64,000 bases of DNA. It comes from Phymorhynchus buccinoides. Lineage: Eukaryota > Mollusca > Gastropoda > Neogastropoda > Raphitomidae. The notes under the pieces were generated by a model, which saw only the letters and a list, made by a program, of their open reading frames with translations, was not told the origin of the DNA and did no database searches. Of this stretch, positions 1-11,048 are shown one piece after another. Every line of letters starts with the position of its first letter. Position 1 is the first letter of the stretch. A program made the position numbers and the translations under genes. The stretch spans positions 29,178,197-29,242,196 of the forward strand of contig CM065710.1 of the NCBI GenBank assembly GCA_017654935.2, given 5' to 3'.

Positions 1-347
1 AATCATGAGTTACCTCCCCTGGCTTTTCAATAATTTTAATCTGTAAACCAGAATGTTATCTCTGCACCATTTCGTAACTTTTTATATCTTTTGGAAAACA
101 TTTAAAACTATGTATCCTACTTATGCTCATCGAAAGAAGCACCGCATACTCGTCGTGTCCGTTGTAGTGTCTGTATTACGTATGTTTATTATTTTGTACG
201 CTTTTAAAATACATCATTTTAAAGAGCAGCCAGAAGTGTAGCCTCGATTTGAAGTGCGACAATTTTGTCAAAATGTGCGACAATTTTGGACCGACAGACC
301 GACCCACCGACAAAGTGAGTTATAGGTTTGTGGTTTGAGCCACAAAC
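1..347 (+). repeat. Dispersed repeat family A, copy 1 (cut by window edge)
   Basis: This stretch is nearly identical to 2986-3343 and to the reverse complement of 781-1157. Its right end is a short palindrome (GTTTGTGG..CCACAAAC, 326-347), which also closes the other copies. A (GACC)n-type simple repeat lies just inside that end. The left part of the element is outside the window. It is a non-coding dispersed element, MITE-like or SINE-like; I do not know the family name. Confidence 0.75.
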
Positions 348-418
348 AAAAAGGCAGGAGAATGGGCCTATAATTCAGAAAGATAGTAGATGATAGAAAG
401 CAAAGGGGGACAAAAAGG
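348..418 (-). repeat. Fragment of dispersed repeat family R
   Basis: About 70 bp of the GGCAGGAGAATGGGCC...AGCAAAGGG segment of family R (better copies at 1845-2170 and 2196-2612) abuts the end of the family A copy. From 419 to 780 the sequence is AT-rich, and I see no gene or recognisable repeat in it. Confidence 0.6.
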
Positions 419-780
419 ATTTAAAAAAATCTACAACCTGTCAACTTTATCTTTATTATGCAGAGTATAGATTATTTCATCTATTATTAAAAAACTAGAA
501 TTATTTCTACAGGCATTTGAACAATAACATTTAGGGAATTTTTTGTCAGTACAACAACAATTTTCCAAAATTTCCTATTGACTAAATTGAATTTTTAGAA
601 ACTTGGACATAGATTCTAACACGAAATAGGTTGTAGTATTACGCAAATTTTTATTGAAAGTTGTAAGTCACTTTAGTGTATGAAATAAATCCAGTTTTCA
701 GTAGACCTGATTTTACTCAAAAATTGCCCAACATTTGGACCATGAATTACAAGAAAAGTAGCACGGTGACTCCAACTTTT

Positions 781-824
781 GTTTGTGGCTCAAGCCACAA
801 ACCTATAACTCACTTTGTCGGTCG

Positions 825-859
<35 letters not shown>

Positions 860-1214
860 GGTCCAAAATTGTCGCACATTTTGACAAAATTGTCGCACTT
901 CAAATCGAGGCTACACTTCAAAATAATTGAGGCCGCTCTTTAAAATGATGTATTTTAAAAGCGTACAAAATAATAAACATACGTAATACAGACACTACAA
1001 CAGACACGACGAGTATGCGGTGCTTCTTTTGATGAGTATAAGTAGGATACATAGTTTTAAATGTTTTCCAAAAGATATAAAAAGTTACGAAAGGGTGCAG
1101 AGATAACATTCTGGTTTACAGATTAAAATTATTGAAAAGCCAGGGGAGGTAACTCATGATTGGAGTGGTAAAAATAGACCGCGTGCCACAAACTATTGCG
1201 ATTTCGCGCTTGTT
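781..1214 (-). repeat. Dispersed repeat family A, copy 2 (inverted)
   Basis: This is the reverse complement of 2933-3343. It extends from the GTTTGTGGCTCAAGCCACAAAC palindrome at 781-802 to GCGATTTCGCGCTTGTT near 1214. A (GTCT)n tract of about ten units follows the palindrome. With copy 3 it makes an inverted pair of ~420-bp arms about 1.7 kb apart. From 1215 to 1457 I see nothing recognisable. Confidence 0.8.
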
Positions 1215-1457
1215 TTTCTCGAGTTTTGACCTTAGGAGTATGTGTAGATTCTATGACCAAAATCTTAATCATTTGTCATCGTGGGAAGTAAATGGCGCGT
1301 ATCCCCTTAAAGCACGGAACGTTGGAGTTTTCCCTTTCACGGATACCTTGTTTTCTGCACCCACCATTCTTACGTTGTATCTCCAAACGGTACTGCAGTC
1401 CATTTTTCATTTTCTTACAGAAATCAACACATGCACAGGACAAAGCCCGCTAGCGTT

Positions 1458-1690
1458 CAATGGTCAACCTATAGCGATATTTTTCACGCCAGAGGGCAGT
1501 CAATGCACTAGGGGCTTATCACGCGATTTTCTTACTTGGGCGTAGTGAGAGAGAGAGTGATGGTAGGACCACTCACTGTCTCTCTCTCTTTCTTTATCCC
1601 CAACTAATAATATAGAGAGGATTAGCCCCACACGAGCGTCATGCCCTCTGGCGTGAGAAAAATCGCACTAAGTCTCTCATTATTTCAATG
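1458..1690. mobile_element. MITE family B, copy 1
   Basis: The two halves fold back on each other. CACGCCAGAGGGCA at 1485-1498 is matched by TGCCCTCTGGCGTG at 1642-1655, with further imperfect complementarity inside (TTACTTGGG / CCCAACTAA) and outside. The centre is GA/TC-rich. A second copy with the same layout lies at 36411-36590. No coding capacity is visible. The outer limits are approximate. Confidence 0.7.
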
Positions 1691-1718
1691 GGTCAAGAGT
1701 GGCATAGGTGTTGAAGCC

Positions 1719-1830
1719 GAGGGGAGGGGAGGGGATGAGAGGGGGAGGGGAAGAGAGGGGGAGGGGAAGAGAGGGGGAGGGGAAGAGAGGAGGGGAAGAG
1801 AGGGGGGGGGAAGAGAGGGGGAGGGGTTAG
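1719..1830. repeat. Purine-rich minisatellite
   Basis: Tandem GGGGAGGGGAAGAGA-type units of about 15 bp give an all-purine + strand. The open frames across it are low-complexity artefacts. Confidence 0.85.
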
Positions 1831-1844
1831 GGGAGAAATATTAT

Positions 1845-2170
1845 TTGGAAGCCCGCTGCGTACAGCCGACACATTCCGATTTTGGAGGAGCTCAAAAGAG
1901 AACAATTATTTGGAAGATTGCTTTGTGTTTTTTAAAGGCAGGAGAATGGGCCAACAAGTCAGAAAGAGAGTAGATGATAGAAAGCAAAGGGAAAAGGCAG
2001 AGTCAAAGAGAGTGACAGATTAGAGGAAGTTACAAGCACAGAACTTCCAGAAGGTAGGGGAACTATTTTTTATGAAAGACCCCCCCCCCCCGGTATCCCC
2101 ACAGGGATAGACTCGTGGAGGGGTCGGGGTCGTCCAGCTCCCCGATGGCATCCACCCACTGCCCCAATGG
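1845..2170 (-). repeat. Dispersed repeat family R, copy 1
   Basis: This copy matches family R in inverse orientation. The landmarks are CCGACACATTCCGATTT, AGCTCAAA(A/G)GAGAA, the GGCAGGAGAATGGGCCAA block, ACTTCCAGAAGGT, a run of C (here 13) and CCACCCACTGCCCC. Family R is about 400 bp and ends in a GAAGAAG-type tail in several copies, which suggests a retroposon. This copy faces the next one across a ~26-bp spacer, forming an inverted pair. Confidence 0.75.
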
Positions 2171-2195
2171 CAATACAAAACTCATTATAAAGAAA

Positions 2196-2612
2196 GACTA
2201 GGACAGTTTTACCCATGTCTCCGGGACAGTGGGTGGATGCCTCGTGCCTCCATACGTGGAGCTGGACGACCCCGTCCCCTCCACGAGTCTCTCCGTATGG
2301 GGAAACCGGAGGTTCTTTCGTAAAAAATAGTTAACCCACCTTCTGGAAGTTCTGTGCTTGTAGCTTCCCCTAAATCTGCCCTTTTCCCTTTGCTTTCTAT
2401 TATCTACTATCATTCTGACTTATTCTCCTGCCTTTTTTTCTTTTTTTAAAATCTTCCAAATAATGTTTCTCCTTTGAGCTCCTCCGAAATCGGAATATGT
2501 CGGCTGACACGCAAGCGGGGGAGACCAGTGTAAGCTGAAAACCGGACACATACGAACCTTACCCATTATGGCCAGGGAACGCAGAAGAAGAAGACGAAGA
2601 AGAGTACCTATG
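2196..2612 (+). repeat. Dispersed repeat family R, copy 2, with GAA-type tail
   Basis: The element runs head to tail: GGGACAGTGGGTGGATGCC, the C/G-prone region, the TTCTGGAAGTTCTGTGCTTG block, CTCCTCCGAAATCGG, then ACCTTACCCATTATGGCC and a GAAGAAGAAGACGAAG tail. The 3' simple-repeat tail supports retroposition. No open frame is conserved between copies. Confidence 0.75.
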
Positions 2613-2693
2613 TCTCAAAGACAGCTTACAGTAGGATACAGAGCAATGTGTTTAACAACCGAATAAAGTGACATTTTACTTTTACGAACGAAC

Positions 2694-2879
2694 ACTTAGG
2701 GTACGTACACATACATGCGGAGATTCCGTATGAAAAGAAAGAAGGGAAAAGATTTCCGCGCGTGTCCGTATTTCCCCTAATCCGCAAAATTTTACCCTTC
2801 TTTCTTTTACTTATTTACGGATTGCGCATGGGTTTCCGCGGCACAGAATCTCCGCATGTATGTGTACGTACCCTTAGGG
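2694..2879. mobile_element. MITE with ~28-bp perfect terminal inverted repeats
   Basis: AGGGTACGTACACATACATG at the left end is mirrored by CATGTATGTGTACGTACCCT at the right end, and the match continues inward through GCGGAGATTC. The interior of about 120 bp has no coding potential and its own imperfect symmetry (AAGAAAGAAGGG / CCCTTCTTTCTTT). Confidence 0.85.
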
Positions 2880-2932
2880 TAAGCAAAATAAGAACTAACA
2901 ATGACAATCTTCAAAAACAAAAACAAAATATA

Positions 2933-3343
2933 AACAAGCGCGAAATCGCAATAGTTTGTGGCACGCGGTCTATTTTTACCACTCCAATCATGAGTTACCT
3001 CCCCTGGCTTTTCAATAATTTTAATGTGTAAACCAGAATGTTATCTCTGCACCATTTCGTAACTTTTTATATCTTTTGGAAAACATTTAAAACTATGTAT
3101 CCTACTTATACTCATCAAAAGAAGCACCGCATACTCGTCGTGTCTGTTGTAGTGTCTGTATTACGTATGTTTATTATTTTGTACGCTTTTAAAATACATC
3201 ATTTTAAGAGCGGCCAGAAGTGTAGCCTCGATTTGAAGTGCGACAATTTTGTCAAAATGTGCGACAATTTTGGACCGACAGACCGACCGACAGACCGACC
3301 CACCGACAAAGTGAGTTATAGGTTTGTGGCTTGAGCCACAAAC
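2933..3343 (+). repeat. Dispersed repeat family A, copy 3
   Basis: This is the most complete copy in the window. It begins AACAAGCGCGAAATCGCAAT and ends in the GTTTGTGGCTTGAGCCACAAAC palindrome at 3322-3343. It is nearly identical to copies 1 and 2, so the family spread recently. From 3344 to 3488 I see nothing. Confidence 0.8.
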
Positions 3344-3488
3344 AAAAAATCAAATGTTGGAGTCATGCATCTCAGAACGCATTTCAGTGTTTTTAGGTTA
3401 CTGATTGTAAAAAAAAAATAATCTTAAAATGAAACAGTCATTAATTTAAAATGGGGTCAAGTATCAATTGTATCACGAGTATCAATAG

Positions 3489-3930
3489 CAATTGTTCAGA
3501 AATAATTAAGGGGAGTAATTTCATGGTGTGTGGGAGTGATCTTGCCTAATTCAATCGGTCAAACGGGGGAAGTTACTCTACCATTAGGTAGATCCCCAGC
3601 TCTCGCCTCGTGTGCTTGAGCAGACACACAGCACTTAGAACACCGTGCATCATTCTAAAAAATTAATGTAATTTATATATTTTTACGTCACGATTTGCAA
3701 GTTTTAATCAGTTCGTGGCCACTGGCCACCACTAATTTTTAAAAAATGTTTGCAAGTCGCTGACTCGTATCCTGCGGTTTCAAGCTTCGACGCCATTGTT
3801 GTTGCATTGTTACTATGGTGTTTGACTGAGTACTGGAGGTAAACAACTCTAATTTTCACGAAGTGCTCTCCCCTAGTTTTTTTCTCTCTCCGAAAATCGT
3901 CCATTGTGTAGTCATTTGATACCTGTTAAC

Positions 3931-3965
<35 letters not shown>

Positions 3966-4578
3966 ACAGACACCAAAAAGACCCTCCACCATGACCACCA
4001 CCACAACTCTCCCAAAACTTTGTATCAAACATGCAGGGTTTTCCCCCCTCTGAACCCTAAATGTTCAATCATAAGCATGAGCTCATTAAGAAAAGTATTT
4101 CCTCCCTTTTCTGTTTTCATTGTGAAATTAATAATCTGTGTCAGTTTGTTTAGTTCAAAAGACGATTTTCGGAAGAAAAAAACACCTAGGGGAGAGCACT
4201 TCGTGAAAATTAGAGTTGATTACCTCGATCAAAACTATTAAGCAAACATGGCGGCATGGCGTCGAAGCTTGAAACCGCAGGATGCCAGTCAGCGACTTGT
4301 AAACTTTTTTTTAAAAGAAAAATAAAGGATGGCCAGTTGCTACAAAGTGATAGAACTTGCAAACTGTGACGTAAAAATATAAATTATATCAATTTTAGAA
4401 TGACGCACTGCGTTCTACATGCTGTGTGTCTCCTCAAACACATGAAGCGAAGGCTGGGGATTTACCTGATGGTAGGGTAACTTCCCCTGTTTGACCGATT
4501 GAATTAGGCGAGATCACTCCCACACACCATGAATTTACTCCCCTTAATTATTTCCCAACAATTCCTATTTACAAGTGA
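3489..4578. mobile_element. Fold-back element with ~415-bp arms
   Basis: The left arm (about 3489-3903) and right arm (about 4158-4578) are imperfect reverse complements. Paired blocks include ATTAAGGGGAGTAATTTCAT, TTTTTACGTCAC and CTCTCCCCTAG. The spacer holds a run of 34 C at 3932-3965. A single arm of the same family occurs at 34788-35066. No transposase frame is visible. Confidence 0.75.
3932..3965. repeat. Homopolymer run C34
   Basis: There is an uninterrupted run of C in the spacer of the fold-back element. Its exact length should be treated as uncertain, because such runs are hard to sequence. Confidence 0.9.
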
Positions 4579-4876
4579 TGGTCGAAATTAGCAAAAGTAA
4601 TAGAAGCTTGCTTTATAAAGCAGATGTTGTTGTGAAATACATATGTCACGCGTGTTCAGTTGATAAGTAAGTGCATGGCAAATTATTTGATACTCCATTG
4701 TGTAAAATGTCCCCAAATAGGCCTAAACAACAAACGTCGGACAGTCTGGGGTTAGCCTAACCCTAACCCTAAGCCTGTTGAACAAAGAAGAAGTCAGTCA
4801 AACATTATTTTATCATACCCAACTGAAGGTGTTCACTCGTGTTGAATTGCACTTGTCCAACTAATACACCTAAACA

Positions 4877-5460
4877 TAATCTCAAGCACGACTATTTGCA
4901 GATGACTGTATTGTCTACAGACAGATTAAGAGCACAGATGACTGCAAGATACTGCAAGAGGATCTCAACACCCTATCCACGTGGGAAAAACGCTGGGGCA
5001 TGGAATTCCACCCCCAAAAATGCAATGCAATGACATGCTCCAAGTCCCGCAAACCTATCGCCTTCAAATACCACCTGAAGGGCCACTGCCTAGAAGAAAC
5101 GTCAAGCGCTAAATACCTAGGAGTGGATATTAGCAACGACCTGAACTGGAAACCCCATGTCAACAGGGTCACCAAAAAAGCAAACAGTATGGTAGGGTTC
5201 CTACAAAGAAATTTGAAAACAGCAAACAGAACAACAAAAACAAACGCATACAACACCTTAGTGCGCCCACATCTGGAATACTGTTCAACAGTATGGAACC
5301 CTCACACCACAGAACTAGCAAAGAAGATCGAAGCTGTTCAGAGAAGAGCGGCTAGATACGTGAACAACTGCTACGATACCACCAGTAGCGTCACAGCCAT
5401 GCTCTCCAAGCTTCAATGGGAATCACTTGAGGCAAGAAGATCAAAACATCAGGCCACCCT
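4877..5460 (+). pseudogene. LINE reverse transcriptase fragment (Jockey/CR1-like)
   Basis: One frame, open from about 4877 just after an in-frame TAA, encodes the second half of a non-LTR reverse transcriptase. Visible motifs are LFADDCIVYR (the active-site x-ADD box), KYLGVDISNDLNWKPHV, LVRPHLEYCSTVWNP and the K-EAVQRRAARYV block, in the order usual for Jockey/CR1-type elements. The endonuclease domain and the fingers/palm region upstream of the ADD box are absent. Near 5460 the coding sequence stops abruptly and joins family D repeat DNA, which supplies the stop codon at 5480-5482. It is a dead, 5'-truncated and 3'-truncated copy. In a live element this enzyme copies element RNA at a nicked target. 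Confidence 0.9.
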
Positions 5461-5461
5461 A

Positions 5462-5551
5462 GCTGGTGGAGTTGTACCGTAGTGTTCAAATGCTTCGGCT
5501 GTTGGGACTAGAGTAGTTGGGATGATCCCTGGAGTCTTTAAGCCAGGATAA
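5462..5551 (-). repeat. Fragment of dispersed repeat family D
   Basis: The TTGTACCGTAGTGTTC, GCTTCGGCTGTTGGGA and GATGATCCCTGGAGTCTTTA blocks match the fuller copies at 37498-37790 and 51295-51572. It is fused directly to the LINE fragment. From 5552 to 5836 I see only a short C run (about 5760-5770). Confidence 0.7.
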
Positions 5552-5836
5552 GATATTTGAACAGGCTTTCGTGGTGTTTTGCGAACTCGACATTTGCTAT
5601 CAATATTCGATTACAAACCAAGTGCGAAAATCTATATTTCAACGATGTTTTTCAACTTGTTTGCAGCTTGAGAGCGCTTTATCTGTTATCAAAAGGCTTT
5701 TTTTAAAATATCCTACATACATACATACACATTTTTCAACACTTATAATACTACTAACACCCCCCCCCCCTCCCATTTAATTAGCCCAAAATTCAAGAAC
5801 CCGTAGCAATTAATTTTTAAAAAAATAACGCAGTAG

Positions 5837-5986
5837 CCTAGAAGACATATTAGGAAAAAACAGTTATTCTCTCATAGAGTAACAAAGTTTTGGAATAACC
5901 TTCCTGCACGCACTAAACTTGCACAGAATTTAACACAATTTAAAAACCTCCTTGATAGTCATCCTTCAGTGTTAAAGACACACTGA
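5837..5986 (+). pseudogene. C-terminal tail of a second LINE reverse transcriptase
   Basis: A 49-codon open stretch ends in TGA. It reads RKKQLFSHRVTKFWNNLPA...FKNLLDSH, which matches the FFSxRVxxxWNxLP...FKxxLD ending common to Jockey/CR1-clade reverse transcriptases. No ADD box or other upstream domain is present, so it is a 5'-truncated remnant. It runs straight into a MITE whose left TTAA overlaps the last codons. The AT-rich sequence at 6210-6360, ending in TAAAAAAATAAAAAA, may be its 3' UTR displaced by that MITE. Confidence 0.8.
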
Positions 5987-6209
5987 CCCACCACGATTAA
6001 GTCCCTTGGGTTTTTTGGGTAGCTGTGACCCACATACAAATTCCCCAACTTCAAATTGAGTCTGCTCTTTCAGAAAATGATGTTTTGTTTTGAATTTGGG
6101 GGCATTTGTATGGGAGTCAAACCTGGTCAAAACAAGAGTTTGTTACCAGCTATAAGAGGAAAGGCACGCGAAACCCGTGATTTTGACACGCGATCTGGTG
6201 GGTCTTTAA
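5972..6209. mobile_element. TTAA-flanked MITE family E, copy 1
   Basis: The element lies between TTAA motifs with inner termini AGAC...GACCCACCACG and GGTGGGTCT. The sequence is largely shared with 39206-39441. TTAA target duplication is typical of piggyBac and Kolobok superfamilies. The AG termini fit piggyBac poorly, so Kolobok is an inference only. Confidence 0.7.
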
Positions 6210-6408
6210 AACTTCCATATGAGTATGACTAGTAGTAAGCAGCTTTGCATTCTTCCCGCTTTTAACGATCTCAACCATGTATCAATCCAACAAAACTGAA
6301 AGGACATTGAAGAGGCCGCGAGGCCTAGTTGTCCTCAAATACCTGACCTGACCTAAAAAAATAAAAAACCAAAAACATCTAGCGCTGTGTCTCCTTACAA
6401 GCCGAAAT

Positions 6409-8457
6409 TTATGTTACTCACCATTCTTCCTACTAACTCCACAGCACAGCTCATTGTCTTTGTAGTTCACAGGGTTGTTACAACCCACACCCATTGTTTT
6501 ACTACAATTCCCATTTTACTCACCATTCTTCATACTTCACAGTACAGTTCATTGTCTTTGTAGTTCACAGGGTTGTTACAACCCACACCCATTGTTTTGC
6601 TACGATTCCCATTTTACTCACCATTCTTTCCCCACAGCACAGCTCATTGTCTTTGTAGTTCACAGGCTTGTTACAACCCACACCCATTGTTTACTATTCC
6701 CATTTTACTCACCATTCTTCCTACTCCACAGCACAGCTCATTGTCTTTGTAGTTCACAGGGTTGTTACAACCCACACCCATTGTTTACTATTCCCATTTT
6801 ACTCACCATTCTCCCCCCACAGTACAGCTCATTGTCTTTGTAGTTCACAGGGTTGTTACAACCCACACCCATTGCTTACTATTCCCATTTTGCTCACCAT
6901 TCTTCCTACTCCACAGCACAGCTCATTGTCTTTGTAGTTCACAGGGTTGTTACAACCCACACCCATTGTTTACTATTCCCATTTTGCTCACCATTCTTCC
7001 TACTCCACAGCACAGCTCATTGTCTTTGTAGTTCACAGGGTTGTTACAACCCACACCCATTGTTTACTATTCCCATTTTGCTCACCATTCTTCCTACTCC
7101 ACAGCACAGCTCATTGTCTTTGTAGTTCACAGGCTTGTTACAACCCACACCCATTGTTTACTATTCCCATTTTACTCACCATTCTTCCTACTCCACAGCA
7201 CAGCTCATTGTCTTTGTAGTTCACAGGGTTGTTACAACCCACACCCATTGCTTACTATTCCCATTTTGCTCACCATTCTTCCTACTCCACAGCACAGCTC
7301 ATTGTCTTTGTAGTTCACAGGGTTGTTACAACCCACACCCATTGCTTACTATTCCCATTTTGCTCACCATTCTTCCTACTCCACAGCACAGCTCATTGTC
7401 TTTGTAGTTCACAGGGTTGCTACAACCCACACCCATTGTTTTACTACGATTCCCATTTTACTCAACATTCTTCCTACTTCACAGTACAGCTCAATGTCTT
7501 TGTAGTTCACAGGGTTGTTACAACGCACACCCATTGTTTTACTACCTTTCCCATTTTACTTAGAATTCTTTCTCTATTGTCTTAGTAGTTCACAGAGTTG
7601 TTACAACCCACTGCCTTACCATTCCCATTTTACTCACCATTCTTCCTACTCCACAGTAAAGCTCGTTGTCGCTGTAGTTGACAGGGTTGTTAGAACCCAT
7701 ACCCAATTGTTTACTATTCCCATTTTACTCACCATTCTCCCCCCACAGTACAGCTCATTGTCTTCGTAGTTCACAGGGTTGCTACAACCCACACCCATTG
7801 TTTCACCATTCCATTTTACTCACCATTCTCCCCCCACAGGACAGCTAATTGTCTTTGTAGTTCACAGGGTTGTCACAACCCATACCCAATTGTTTACAAT
7901 TCCCATTTTACTCACCATTCTTTCCCCACAGTACAGCTCATTGTCTTCGTAGTTCACAGGGTTGTTACAACCCACACCCATTGTTTCACCATTCCATTTT
8001 ACTCACCATTCTTTCCCCACAGAACAGCTCATTGTCTTCGTAGTTCACAGGGTTGTTACAACTCACACCCATTGTTTCACCATTCCATTTTACTCACTAT
8101 TCTCCCCCCACAGTACAGCTCATTGTCTTCGTAGTTCACAGGGTTGTTACAACTCACACCCATTGTTTCACCATTCCATTTTACTCACCATTCTCCCCCC
8201 ACATTACAGCTCATTGTCTTCGTAGTTCACAGGGTTGTTACAACTCACACCCATTGTTTCACCATTCCATTTTACTCACCATTCTCCCCCCACAGTACAG
8301 CTCATTGTCTTTGTAGTTCACAGGGTTGCTACAACCCACACCCATTGCTTTATAGCTATTTCCATTTTACTCACCATTCTTTCTCAGTTATCTTTGTAGT
8401 TGACAGGGTTGTTACAACGCACACCCATTGTTTTCATACAGTTCCCATTTTACTCAC
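6409..8457 (-). repeat. Exon/intron-junction-derived tandem satellite (~22 units of 91-97 bp)
   Basis: About 22 head-to-tail units abut the AA15 exon. Read on the minus strand, each unit contains a copy of the last ~60 bp of that exon (GTTGTAACAACCCTGTGAAC, GACAATGAGCTGT..TGTGG, AGAATG), then the splice donor GTGAGTAAAATGG and ~30 bp of intron. Roughly 20 of 22 units keep GTGAG(T/C); those near 7460 and 7556 have lost it. Units nearest the exon are mostly 91 bp and carry exon-like TACTGTGGGGGG. Middle units are 94 bp with TGCTGTGGAGTAGG, and the most distal are 96-97 bp. Neither 91 nor 94 is a multiple of three, so the array is not one reading frame. Short open frames across it are by-products. 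It lies inside intron 1. Confidence 0.95.
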
Positions 8458-8688
8458 CATTCTCCCCCCACAGTACAGCTCGTTGTCGTTGTAGTTGACA
8501 GGGTTGTTAAAACCCAGACGCCACATGCTGTTCCGGGCAGGGGGGTCCATCATTCGACCGTGTCCCGTGACGACACCCAGCCGTGACGTCATCACCATCA
8601 ATGACGTCATCACCCCTAAGATGGCGGCGCCGAAGGGACTGCACGTCTTTGAGACATGCCGGTGTAGGGGTGGAAGTCGGTGTTCCAT
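8458..8688 (-). CDS. First coding exon of an AA15 lytic polysaccharide monooxygenase (partial gene)
   Basis: AA15 enzymes are secreted copper monooxygenases that cleave chitin or cellulose chains oxidatively. The exon encodes 77 residues from ATG at 8686-8688: a basic start, a hydrophobic stretch (about 23-41) ending VVTG, then HGRMMDPPARNSMWR and the NNPVNYNDNELYCGG motif. His43 would become mature residue 1, the first ligand of the copper-binding histidine brace. The second His and the remaining cysteines must lie in later exons. The exon ends at AATG|GTGAGT (donor 8457-8452, phase 0). I chose ATG 8688 as the first in-frame ATG; 8610 is a shorter alternative giving a 16-residue signal. No later exon is visible down to position 1, so intron 1 exceeds 8.4 kb. 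The intron begins with the satellite described above. The AA15 assignment is strong; substrate is unknown. Confidence 0.9.
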
Positions 8689-10270
8689 TGTGGAATAGCA
8701 ATAAAGTGGTTTCAATTTCAAGATGGATTGCGTGTGTCCTGGGGTTTTTTTGTGTTTTTTTTTCTTAGATTCGCTTCATTCAACAAATGTTGTTATTGTC
8801 AAACTTGTTGTTTTTCAGCAAAAACAACTTTGAAATCATCGCCAACACAATAACTTTTTTTTTTAAACTAGTCAGATTTGCACATACATCGAAATGACTC
8901 CAATCCTTTCATCTTCAAATCATCTTCATCATCATCATTGTCCTTTGAAAGGTAAAAACCTTCGCAAAAAAATAAATAAAAAACGGTGGGCATCAGCAAA
9001 AAACGCAATATAACAAAATGTCAGATTTAGTTTCTCGATCAGTCCAACGCTGTTTATACACCACACAAGATTTCTTTTTTTAGTCCAAGTGAATAAAAAG
9101 AAGAAAGTCTATGAACAAAATGTTGAATTATGCACCTCTAACTCCCAGATGGAAACTTAGGCTCAGGCTTCCAACGCTGTCTGCATTCTGTAACTCTTTG
9201 ATTAGTGAGTCACTACTATTGGTAGTACTGGCGCATGCGCGTTGTCGACAAAAAGGTATGCTGTTTCAGTGTGCTACGCGGAGATTGTCAGACCTTACCG
9301 GTTCATCTTCTCATTGCAGATTGCTGTACACTATACCCTTTGGCAAAATGTTAGTATTTGTTTTTTAACTGCAGGAGAAAAACAAACAACTTATGCACCG
9401 GTTCGTTGAAGTCAGTTCTTGTCGATTATTGTGACATGGACGATTTGACCAGATAATTCAGTTCTTTTTTACCCTTTTTTTTAACGAGCAGTCTGCGTTA
9501 ATAAATTCGTTAATCCAGTCACAATAGATGGTTAGATGATTGTGTCATAAGTTTTCAATCGATCTTTCATCATAGCAACAGCTAAAAAAACCAAAAACAT
9601 AAGAAACAATATCGTTGATTGAAATTCCTTGTCCGTTTCACTTGTTGCAAGAGAAGTCGAAAGTACCAGAGCTTAGATCGTTTTTCTGTTTCTTGATGTT
9701 TTGGTGTGTTTTTCTCAAAATCGAATGAAGTATGCCTTACGTGGAAATCGCACTTGCTGGTAGGGACAGAGTGGGGTTGCCTCATCTTTGCGAGGCCTTT
9801 TATGCTCCTCCTTCTGTCCATGGCTTGAGTGGTCCTCCCTTTCCAAACGTTTCCACGCCATAATCCTCCCCCCCCCCCCCCTCCCTCTCTCCTGTTTCTC
9901 TCTTCACCCGCCTTTCCTTTTCTTTTCTGTCCTCCTCCCATGTTTTTCTTCCTCTCTTGGCTGTTGGCATAATCCCTGAGTGACTCCCGAGGCTATTAAA
10001 AGACACTTTCTCCTCCTTGCGCAAACGCGAGTTCGCCGTTTTTAGACCCTCCCCAAACCAAACAGTTTATTTCCTCGCAAAAATCCCGTTTTTGACTACA
10101 GAAACGAGCACTTCCTATAATATAACGTGTTGATCATAACTCCAAGATTAGCTACAGATTCTATTTTGAAGTCATTTTCTGCCAGTTTTGGCTTTGTCGT
10201 GGTTTTTGTTGTTGTTGTTGATGATTATTTTGCTAAATAGTTTCCCTTTTGTGTTGACTTTCTGACGAGA
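8689..10270. other. Presumed 5' flank of the AA15 gene; no recognised features
   Basis: This is mixed AT-rich sequence upstream (on the minus strand) of the AA15 exon. I see no convincing TATA box, additional exon or known repeat. A CT/C-rich stretch lies near 9864-9905. The 119-codon and 85-codon frames here have no recognisable protein character. Confidence 0.5.
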
Positions 10271-10288
10271 ATTTTGTGACCATATTTG

Positions 10289-10806
<518 letters not shown>

Positions 10807-10917
10807 GCACAGTCCTGTTCCAAAAATATACCTGGCAACGCCAAGAGACAAGTATTTTAGTCAAATGAAGGTAAACAAATATTCGTCCTAAATTTTGAGG
10901 TTTTGTTTGCAAGCCCG

Positions 10918-11001
10918 CTATGGGACAGTGGGTAGATGCCTCGTGCCTCCATACGGGGAGCTGGACGACCCCGCCCCCTCCACGAGTCTCTCCCCGTGCG
11001 G

Positions 11002-11048
<47 letters not shown>

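Noticed and set aside
1156..1545. 129-codon open frame on the + strand
   Set aside because: It spans the ends of a family A copy and a MITE, has no recognisable domain and no supporting signals.
6409..8457. CRISPR array
   Set aside because: Whole units repeat with no unique spacers and the context is an animal intron.
6475..8494. Many overlapping 60-120 codon frames (LQPTPIV, HRVVTTHTH-type)
   Set aside because: They are on the strand opposite to the gene and arise from the tandem array; unit length is not a multiple of three.
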